DNA of 36,116 nucleotides. It comes from Tieghemiomyces parasiticus (taxonomy: Eukaryota > Kickxellomycota > Dimargaritomycetes > Dimargaritales > Dimargaritaceae). The notes under the pieces were generated by a model, which worked only from the letters and a program-made list of their open reading frames with translations, ran no database searches and was not told the origin of the DNA. Position numbers and translations under genes: made by a program. Below are positions 29,456 to 36,116 of the stretch, piece after piece. Location of the stretch: positions 1-36,116 of the forward strand of contig JANBPT010000431.1 in the NCBI GenBank assembly GCA_027575765.1, in the 5' to 3' direction. Position 1 is the first letter of the stretch. Every line of letters begins with the position of its first letter.

Positions 29456-32314
29456 ATGGCCAGCAACCAGTGCTACGTCCTTGTGGCGCCTGATGACAAC
29501 CGTGAGACGCCTTCTGTGGCGGAGCTCAAAAAGGACCTGGAGCGTAGCAACGACCACATCAAAATCGATGCAATGCGCAAGCTACTTGTCCTGATGGTCA
29601 ACGGCCAGCCTTGTCCCGAGTTGTTGATGCACGTCATCCGGTTCGTGATGCCCTCCAAGAATAAGGTCTTGAAGAAGCTGCTACACTTTTACTGGGAGAT
29701 CTGCTCCAAGACGGACGCCGACGGCAAGCTACGCCAGGAGATGATTCTGGTGTGCAACGCCATCCGTAACGACCTGCAGCACCCTAACGAGTACATCCGC
29801 GGAGCCACTCTACGCTTCCTATGCAAAATTCATGAGCCAGAGATCCTTGAACCACTGTTGCCCACCGTCCGCGCCTGCCTAGAGCACCGCCACTCGTACG
29901 TGCGCAAGAATGCCGTGTTTGCCGTACACGCCATCTATAAGCACTCCCCGGCCCTGGTGCCCGACGCTGCCGAGCTCATCGGCAACTTTCTGCTGACCGA
30001 GGCCGATATGGCTTGCCGCCGTAATGCCTTTGTCAGCCTGAGCGCGGTTGCCCCCGAGCTGGCCGCCCAGTACATCAAGGACAACTTGGGTCGTGTGCTT
30101 GAGTTCGAGGAGCTACTACAGTTGGCCGTCATCGATTTTGTGCGCAAAGACGGCCGCGCCCACCCGGCCGACCGGTCTAAGTTCATCCGCTGCGTGTTTG
30201 AACTGCTAGACGCTCCGGCCCACGCGGTCAAGTACGAGGCTGCCACCACCCTGGTGAATCTCACCAGCAACCCGGCGGCAGTCAAGGCCGCGGCGGCGTG
30301 CTTCATTGAGCTTGCGGTTAAGGAGTCCGACAATAATGTCAAGCTCATTGTGCTGGACCGCTTAGGCGAGCTGCACCGTGATAATGGCAGCGGCGTTCTC
30401 AGTGACCTGGTGATGGACGTGTTGCGCGTGCTGTCTAGTCCCGACCTCGAGGTGCGCCGCCGGGCGCTCAAGATTGCTATGGAGTTGACTACCCAGCGCA
30501 ACATCCAGGACGTGGTAATCTTCCTCAAGAAGGAGCTGGCACGGACCACGGACCAGGGGTACGACCAGACCGCTGACTATCGCCACCTGCTCATCCGCAC
30601 CATCCACAACTGCGCCATCCGCTTCTCTGAGGCGGCCACCGAGGTGGTGCACGCCCTCATGGATTCCATCAACGATTTCAATACGTCATCGGCTGTGGAC
30701 GTGATTAACTTTGTGCGCGAGGTGGTGGAGAAGTTCCCGGCCCTCCGGGCGGGCATACTGGCACGCCTCTTGGAGGCCCTGCTCGAATTCAAGAGCGGCC
30801 AGGTCCTGCGCGGCGCCCTGTGGATTCTGGGTGAGTATTCCCTGGACCTGGTCACGATCGAGGACACCTGGGCTAAGCTGCGCGAGGCTACGGGAGAAAT
30901 TCCCATCCTGGCCGCTGAGCAACGCCGCGCCGAGGAGGCCAACCCCAACGAGACCACCAGTGACGCCACGGCTGCCCCATTGCCCAGCAGTAGCCGCCGC
31001 ATCCTCCCCGATGGCACCTACGCCTCCGAGAGTTCCTTGGGCGGCTCCGCCACCGCCCTCGAGCCGCGTGCCGGTGCCGCCGGCGGACAACGCCCCTGCA
31101 TCCGCACCCTACTTCTCAAGGGGGACTTCTTTTTGGGTACCGCTCTGGCCAACACCCTGGTCAAGCTGGTGATCCGTCTGCGCGAGGTGGTCGGGGCCGA
31201 GCCGGCCTTGCTCAACGCCCGCCGTGCTGAGGCTATGCTTATCATGACTGGTATGGTGCGACTAGGCCAGTCGGACTTTGTGGCTAACCCGATCGACGAG
31301 GATTCGCGTGACCGTATCCTAGCCTGCTTGCGTGCCCTGGACAATACCACGCTCAACGATCCGCTGTCCACCGCTGCCTTTTTGGAGGAGTGCAAGGCCA
31401 GCTTCACCCGCCTTCTGGTGGCTGACGACGCTGCCCATGCCTCGCACCATGATGCATCTGCTCCGGACACCGTACAGCCCGATGAACTCATTACCTTTGG
31501 GCAGCTGGCCAAGAAGACCGACCTGGGCGTCACCGACACGTACGAGGTGGACGTCCTGCGTGCCACAGGCGATACACTGCGCGCCGACTCGGGATCCAAA
31601 TTGGACACCATCGTTCAGCTGGCGGGGTTCTCGGACCCGGTCTACGCCGAGGCCTATGTCAACATTAACCAGTACGACATTGTCCTGGACGTGCTCATTG
31701 TCAACCAGACCGCCGAGACGCTGCGTAACTTGACGGTTGAGTTCACCACCCTAGGCGACCTTAAGCTAGTCGAGAAGCCCACTGAGCACAACCTAGCGCC
31801 GCACGGGTTCTACACGCTGCAGGCGCACATTAAGGTGTCATCGACCGAGACGGGGGTCATTTTTGGAACGGTGTACTACGACGGCCCCGGGGCGGCCGAG
31901 TCGACCTGCGTAGTGCTGAACGATGTTCACATTGATATCATGGAGTACATCCGGCCGGCCACCTGCGACGAAAGCCAATTCCGTGAAATGTGGACGGAGT
32001 TTGAGTGGGAGAACAAGGTATTGGTCAACACCCCCGTCACCGACCTCCGCGCTTACCTTGACCATGTGCTTAAAATCACCAACATGTCTTGCCTCACCCC
32101 AGCCAACGCCCTCAGTGGCGACTGCGGGTTCATCTCGGCTAACCTCTACGCCCGCAGCATCTTTGGGGAGGACGCCCTCGCCAACCTCAGTATCGAGCAG
32201 CATGAGCATGGCGCCATCACCGGTCATATTCGGATCCGTAGTAAGACCCAGGGTATTGCGCTCAACCTCGGCGATAAAATCTCGCTCGGCCAGAAGGCCT
32301 CGGCTACGCAGTAG
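29456..32314 (+). CDS. SEC26: Coatomer subunit beta (beta-COP)
   Basis: Subunit of the COPI coat that carries vesicles from Golgi to ER. Single exon of 952 residues (human 953, yeast 973), starting at the ATG in CGCCATGGCC. The N-terminal adaptin-like alpha-solenoid spans roughly 20-530, with LKKDLERSNDHIKIDAMRKL, HFYWEICSK and HPNEYIRGATLRFLCKI. A disordered linker follows near 490-540. The C-terminal beta-coatomer region starts around QLAKKTDLGVTDTYEVDVLRA and leads into an appendage domain with GTVYYDGPG and SQFREMWTEFEWENKV. It ends GDKISLGQKASATQ. No intron, frameshift or missing segment. Convergent with POP4 downstream. Confidence 0.98.
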   Translation: MASNQCYVLVAPDDNRETPSVAELKKDLERSNDHIKIDAMRKLLVLMVNGQPCPELLMHVIRFVMPSKNKVLKKLLHFYWEICSKTDADGKLRQEMILVCNAIRNDLQHPNEYIRGATLRFLCKIHEPEILEPLLPTVRACLEHRHSYVRKNAVFAVHAIYKHSPALVPDAAELIGNFLLTEADMACRRNAFVSLSAVAPELAAQYIKDNLGRVLEFEELLQLAVIDFVRKDGRAHPADRSKFIRCVFELLDAPAHAVKYEAATTLVNLTSNPAAVKAAAACFIELAVKESDNNVKLIVLDRLGELHRDNGSGVLSDLVMDVLRVLSSPDLEVRRRALKIAMELTTQRNIQDVVIFLKKELARTTDQGYDQTADYRHLLIRTIHNCAIRFSEAATEVVHALMDSINDFNTSSAVDVINFVREVVEKFPALRAGILARLLEALLEFKSGQVLRGALWILGEYSLDLVTIEDTWAKLREATGEIPILAAEQRRAEEANPNETTSDATAAPLPSSSRRILPDGTYASESSLGGSATALEPRAGAAGGQRPCIRTLLLKGDFFLGTALANTLVKLVIRLREVVGAEPALLNARRAEAMLIMTGMVRLGQSDFVANPIDEDSRDRILACLRALDNTTLNDPLSTAAFLEECKASFTRLLVADDAAHASHHDASAPDTVQPDELITFGQLAKKTDLGVTDTYEVDVLRATGDTLRADSGSKLDTIVQLAGFSDPVYAEAYVNINQYDIVLDVLIVNQTAETLRNLTVEFTTLGDLKLVEKPTEHNLAPHGFYTLQAHIKVSSTETGVIFGTVYYDGPGAAESTCVVLNDVHIDIMEYIRPATCDESQFREMWTEFEWENKVLVNTPVTDLRAYLDHVLKITNMSCLTPANALSGDCGFISANLYARSIFGEDALANLSIEQHEHGAITGHIRIRSKTQGIALNLGDKISLGQKASATQ

Positions 32315-32678
32315 GTCCCTCGGACCTGCGTCGGGGTATGTTGCGCGGCGTAATATTTTGTTTGTATGGCAACGGTGGGCGGACGAAGGGTGTGCGACGC
32401 GCTTCCCTTCCCCACCCCCGTCCCTGTGTCTCTTTTTACCGTGTGTTTCCATATATAAATACATTTCCATTGCGGTATCCTGGGCAAAATGATGGTGGAC
32501 TCAGTAGCGAGCGAAAGTGATCGGGGCGCCGCACATTTAAATGTCAGTGTAGTGGGCCAATGCCTCCCCGCTTGACTACACGTGCTCTAATTCCTTGGAC
32601 CTTGTGTAGTACAGGTGATGTGACTTCCGGGCCACTCAGCTTTTATTTGATATTCGGGAGGCGGTGTCATCAATGCAC
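32315..32678. other. Convergent 3' intergenic region SEC26 / POP4
   Basis: No gene. Holds the 3' ends of both neighbours. A minus-strand AATAAA (32642-32647) lies about 32 bases after the POP4 stop; TATATAAATA near 32451-32460 could help end SEC26. Confidence 0.55.
32642..32647 (-). terminator. Poly(A) signal of POP4
   Basis: Minus-strand AATAAA in CAAATAAAAGC, about 32 bases past the stop. Confidence 0.5.
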
Positions 32679-33988
32679 TCACAGATCCACTGTCGGCTTG
32701 GGCTTAAACTTCTTAACGGCCCGCTCGCTGGAGGCGAAGCTGAGTTGACTACCGAAGAGCTGGTATTCCCGATTGTTGAAGGTGAAAGCGAAGACGGTAC
32801 CCACCTTGGGTATAGCTAGGGGGGAGGGGGAGAGAAGATTCACATGGATACGTTAACATCATAGGGCCAACATATGGGGCTAGCCCAGCTTACCCATCCA
32901 TGCATGGTGATCTTCTGCCTGTCGAAAGGAACCACGCGTGTAGCATGGCTCGATACTTACATTTGAGCTGATCGTTCCGGTTGATCAGCTTGAAGACGCC
33001 TTTAGTTTCCTGAACTACAATCCCAGTGGCCCCAACTAGACTGGGACACTTGGATTTGACGACTAAAGCCCGGTGGGGGCACCACCGAGCAAGGAGAGGA
33101 GGAGGGGAGGGGGGCAGGTGAAAAATAATATTTGGCAAAACATGGTTTCGATTAGCCACGGGTCTTGCCAGCCGGACTGTTCTGGCAGCGACCGATTGAG
33201 AAGCTGGGAGGGATACCGCGAGAGCTGGCGCCCACGGGTTTGTATCTTAGTCAGACCAGCGTCGAGGGCTTACCAGTGAGAATGCAACCGTGGTAGTCCG
33301 CCTTGAGTAGCTTCTCAACGAGCAAATTCGCCGAAATGTTCTTGGCTACATCATTCATGTACCCCGTCCATAGCTTATGGAGCGGCTCGAATAGGTGGTA
33401 CCTGTGGATGCACAATTAAAGGTATAAAAGGATTGTGGAGTACGCCGACGAGGGGGGATTACGAGGTGGCGAACGTTAGAAAAAAATCCATCGGGCGTAT
33501 GTGCCAGCACACAGTAAGAAGGGGGCTACGAGAGAGCGCGCGTACAGCTATGGGTTGGGATGGTAGACGACGCACTTCTTTACCATCTCTCCAAGTACAC
33601 TCACATATATATATATACATATACACGTCAACACAGGAACTTACTTCTGACTGTCCTTGGGAATATCATATACCCCTAGCTGACGCTTCTGCCGGCTGTT
33701 GAGCGTGACTTGGCCTTTCGACCGGCGCTGCGACCGAAGAAGCTCCATTCGGTTGATCTTCGTGTCCTTGTTGCGCGACTTGTGAGGATTCATGAGAAGG
33801 AGGCTTTGCTCCTTGACCCGCCGTTCGAGCTCATGGTGGTCCCTTGCGTTCACCGTTTGCATTAAGAAGGCCTCCAGTTCGCCACCCTGCAGGTAGGCGC
33901 TGAAGGAGTCAGTGGTGAGCGGCCGATTGTCGCCATGGACCCTCGGGTCATAGGGGGCCTGCTGGACAACATCGAAGAACTTGCTCAT
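32679..33988 (-). CDS. POP4: RNase P/MRP protein subunit POP4 (Rpp29)
   Basis: Protein subunit of nuclear RNase P and RNase MRP, for tRNA 5' processing and pre-rRNA cleavage. Four exons: 33988..33645, 33401..33274, 33062..32961, 32815..32679. Introns are 33402-33644, 33063-33273 and 32816-32960, all GT-AG with phases that rejoin exactly to 236 residues. Exon 1 gives a basic N-terminus ending RQKRQLGVYDIPKDSQ; exon 2 has YHLFEPLHKLWTGYM and LLKADYHGCILT; exon 3 has VKSKCPSLVGATGIVVQETK; exon 4 ends in EYQLFGSQLSFASSERAVKK. These are the Sm-like beta-barrel blocks of the Rpp29 family. Intron 1 includes a (TA) microsatellite. Confidence 0.95.
33604..33626 (+). repeat. TA microsatellite in POP4 intron 1
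   Basis: An alternating TA/CA tract (catatatatatatacatatacac) lies within the first intron of POP4, about 20 bases inside its 5' splice site as transcribed. Confidence 0.75.
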
Positions 33989-34565
33989 GGAGAAAAAAAG
34001 TGTGAAAAGGGATCCTCAATGAGACAATGTGAACAATTGGAATGGGTGAAAGGAATCGTAGCTGAAGGAAGACCGATGCGTCTCATGTGCGTTGTCCAGT
34101 GCACTTGTTAGCTTGACAGGTACCACGCTGCTATGCCAGGGCTAAGCTACTCTAGGCCCCTTGATAATAGTCGGGCGATTGTGATGATCCCACCGGTTAC
34201 AAAGGCGGTAGCATAAAATATCTCCAAATAGGAGAGGAACCCTTTCCCTGGTCTTACGTAGCGGAGGTTGCCAACCAAATGTCAATTAGTTATGTTAAAA
34301 AGCTCTCAGCTCTGGAGACCCTTAAAAATTAGATCATACTCGGACCCGCTTTATTTTCGCAATGCGCCCGTATCCAATTGAGGAGGGGGGGAGGGTTACC
34401 AGGCCGTTCTTTAATAAATCTGGCGTACAGTGTCGTAGACGAGCGGTATGGTAGAATTGAGGGAAGCGGGAGACCGTAAGGCGCAAACACTCATAGACGG
34501 ACCTCCCTTCTCTTGGGCGAAGCCAGAGCGGTGGCGGGGCTGATATTTCTACACGGGCCAGACGT
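33989..34565. other. Intergenic between POP4 start and eL36 3' end
   Basis: No gene. POP4 promoter and eL36 3' flank. Nothing recognisable on either strand. Confidence 0.55.
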
Positions 34566-35159
34566 TTAGTGGGCACCACGGCGGGCGGCGGCAATGATGT
34601 TACCGAGCTCCTCAACCTTCTTCTTGGCCAGGGAGAAAGAACCAATGCGGGCCTTGGATAGCTTACGGGCGCGCTTGTCCTTGGAGTTCTTCAGTAACTC
34701 CATGACACGGCGCTCGTAGGGGGCGAAACCGGCCACCTCACGGACGAGGGAGCGGACGAAGACGGTGTTCTTCGAGCGAGGCTGTTGGTGGGCGAGGTGC
34801 AGCACGGGGCGGATGAAGGGAAAAGTTGGTTCAGAGTTCAGATTAGTCTCCGGAATCATAGGGTTCGCCTGATGCGACGCCATTCCGACATGTCACCTGC
34901 CACTTGTAGTACTGCCTGGTGGTTCCAGCCACCGATGTATCCTATCACGAATCTAGCTAGCAAGTAGTCAGGGCCGGCTCGTTTGAAGGACGGGGACGGA
35001 TGGATGCCTGGCTTAGCTGGGGTTCGTTCATCCATCCATCCGTCCCTCCAGCGAAGCAGCGGTGCTTACCCCGTGGACCTTGGCGGGGCGCGCCCGAACC
35101 TGGGTGACGAAGCCGCGGTTGTCACCACGGATGATGCCGGAACGAACGGTGGTCGTCAT
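34566..35159 (-). CDS. RPL36: Ribosomal protein eL36 (RPL36)
   Basis: Small basic protein of the large ribosomal subunit. Two exons: 35159..35070 and 34781..34566. The intron at 34782-35069 starts GTAAGC, ends CAACAG and is in phase 0. Product 101 residues, the normal family length. Exon 1 encodes [18 protein letters not shown] and ends AKVHG; exon 2 begins [19 protein letters not shown], then [20 protein letters not shown] and a C-terminus [10 protein letters not shown]. Frame stays open upstream of exon 2 into the intron, so a longer unspliced reading exists but would lose the conserved N-terminus. The intron holds a long inverted repeat (34994-35045). Head-to-head with the VPS1-like gene. 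Confidence 0.97.
34994..35045. repeat. Inverted repeat inside eL36 intron
   Basis: GGACGGATGGATG (34994-35006) is an exact inverse of CATCCATCCGTCC (35033-35045), a 13-bp stem with a 26-base loop. It lies close to the 5' splice site of the eL36 intron. Confidence 0.8.
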
Positions 35160-36058
35160 GGTGAAAATATGCGTATATGATCTCGGCTAGAGGAAAGGGG
35201 GTCAAGAACAAAAGAGGTGGAATCGTGGTTATCACCGCAACGGGTTGGTTAGTATACAGCGAGGTGAACGGCTGGCGTTGACACTAGTGTGAGCGGGCTA
35301 ACTGGTCGACTTCTGGTGTCTTTTTGCTTTCCGCAGTTGGAGAAGTGGCGGGCCCACTGTTGTGGGCCTAGGGTCCCCTAGGCCCACGGGCTGGACGTAG
35401 CAGGAGGGGGGGGGGGGGAACCTAGTTCACGTGATGCTATGGATCCAGGAAGGCTGGCCAAGCCTTGCTGCGGTGTGGTACACTTACGGTGGTGGGTTTG
35501 GAGTATCCGTCTGTGCATATCGCAAGCGTCACCCGCCCTCTCCTACTGGCCACGGTGACAAGGTGTTCGGTGTCATCGTCATAGCGGTCACGTCGCTTGC
35601 GGCCGTTAAGGGTTGTGGATGGGGCACTCGCCCAGCGCGCCCCAGGAGTGAGGCCATCATCCAGCCAGCACTTTGCTCCAACACCCGCTGCGGAAGGCCA
35701 GGGAGGAAGGGTGCAGCGCACCTCCTGTCGGTCGTTAGCAGCCGAGGCCTTGCTAGACCGCGCGCCAAGCCATAGCAAATAGCCCCCACCCCGCACCAGC
35801 GAGGCCTGCCTGTGTCCTGTAGTCCCCGCCCTTCCCTTCATCACGTACTGCACCCCTGTCTTACCCACTCGTACCCTGGCCTTGCCAACCCCATTAGCCA
35901 TCTGCTCTTCCATCGCGCGTCCGCTACCGCATACCACCATCCCACCAGCTTGTACCCCATTCTTCCCCCGGTCCGCATCCGCGACATACCCCTCGAGTTC
36001 CAGCCCGCGGAGTATCCTTATCTCTCCTCCGCGCACCGCCCCCCCTTCGGCAATCGCC
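35160..36058. promoter_or_regulatory. Divergent promoter region eL36 / VPS1
   Basis: No gene in about 900 bases. Holds an inverted repeat (35350-35387), a G run (about 35407-35418), a TTCACGTGAT site (CACGTG 35428-35433) and a C/T-rich VPS1-side leader from about 35800. Long minus frame 35437-36111 overlaps the VPS1 start and resembles nothing. Confidence 0.5.
35350..35387. repeat. Near-perfect palindrome upstream of eL36
   Basis: GTGGGCCTAGG (35362-35372) inversely matches CCTAGGCCCAC (35377-35387) with a 4-base loop. A third arm GGGCCCAC (35350-35357) can pair with the same central arm, so two alternative hairpins are possible. Confidence 0.8.
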
Positions 36059-36116
36059 ATGGACTCCAGTCTCATCAAGACCATCAACAAGTTGCAGGAT
36101 GCCTTCACCACGGTGG
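36059..36116 (+). CDS. VPS1: VPS1-like dynamin GTPase, N-terminus (partial)
   Basis: Only 19 codons lie in the window, read from the ATG after ATCGCC. They give MDSSLIKTINKLQDAFTTV, matching the N-terminus of Vps1-type dynamins, which cut vesicles in vacuolar sorting and act in peroxisome fission. The related Dnm1 and dynamin-A proteins share NKLQD, so the subtype is less sure than the family. The GTPase domain should begin just past the right edge. The context GCCATGG favours this start. Confidence 0.82.
   Translation, partial: MDSSLIKTINKLQDAFTTV

Noticed and set aside
35437..36111. 224-codon minus-strand frame
   Set aside because: It overlaps the VPS1 start and the promoter on the opposite strand; the product resembles no family.
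1..36116. CRISPR array, operons, bacterial mobile elements
   Set aside because: No regularly spaced repeats or polycistronic structure; spliced genes show a eukaryotic nuclear genome.

Overview
The window is nuclear DNA from a fungus. Protein genes carry short GT-AG introns of about 140-290 bases. There is an isolated, singly dispersed 5S rRNA gene. Two genes are fungus- or closed-mitosis-associated: an OCA1-type phosphatase and a BRL1/BRR6 nuclear-envelope protein. Other genes (DDX42-like helicase, STRAP, NME6-like NDP kinase) are, from general knowledge, absent from budding yeast but kept in many early-diverging fungi. I therefore infer a zygomycete-grade (early-diverging) fungus; this is not proven by the sequence alone.

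Layout. 1-1213 (-): 5' part of a DDX42-like DEAD-box helicase, cut by the window edge. 1656-1771 (+): 5S rRNA. 2308-3723 (-): ornithine decarboxylase. 3724-7072: the longest stretch without a recognisable gene. 7073-8105 (-): PEX11C-type peroxisomal membrane protein. 8894-9688 (-): OCA1-type phosphatase, divergent from BRL1 at 10621-11958 (+). 12391-13527 (-): STRAP WD40 protein. 14742-16119 (-): ribosomal protein uL3. 16782-19272 (-): CLC chloride/proton exchanger, divergent from TCTP at 20128-20836 (+). 20837-23646: intergenic, with a broken mariner transposase at 21977-22689 and a possible solo LTR. 23647-27569 (+): RNA14/CstF77. 27997-28811 (+): NME6-like NDP kinase. 29456-32314 (+): beta-COP. 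32679-33988 (-): POP4/Rpp29. 34566-35159 (-): eL36, divergent from the first 58 bases of a VPS1-like dynamin at 36059 (+).

This is a housekeeping region, not an operon or gene cluster. The genes fall into loose themes: translation (5S, uL3, eL36, TCTP), RNA processing (DDX42-like, STRAP, RNA14, POP4), membrane and organelle traffic (PEX11C, CLC, SEC26, VPS1, BRL1) and small-molecule metabolism (ODC, NDP kinase). Adjacency looks incidental apart from three head-to-head promoters.

I found no clear previously undescribed system. The most checkable oddities are an Arg in the first position of the CLC selectivity-filter motif, a mariner copy with an internal deletion and loss of its first catalytic Asp, a start-codon-only coding exon in RPL3, and long inverted repeats near eL36. 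Exon boundaries were worked out by hand from splice consensus, reading frame and family knowledge, with no transcript data.
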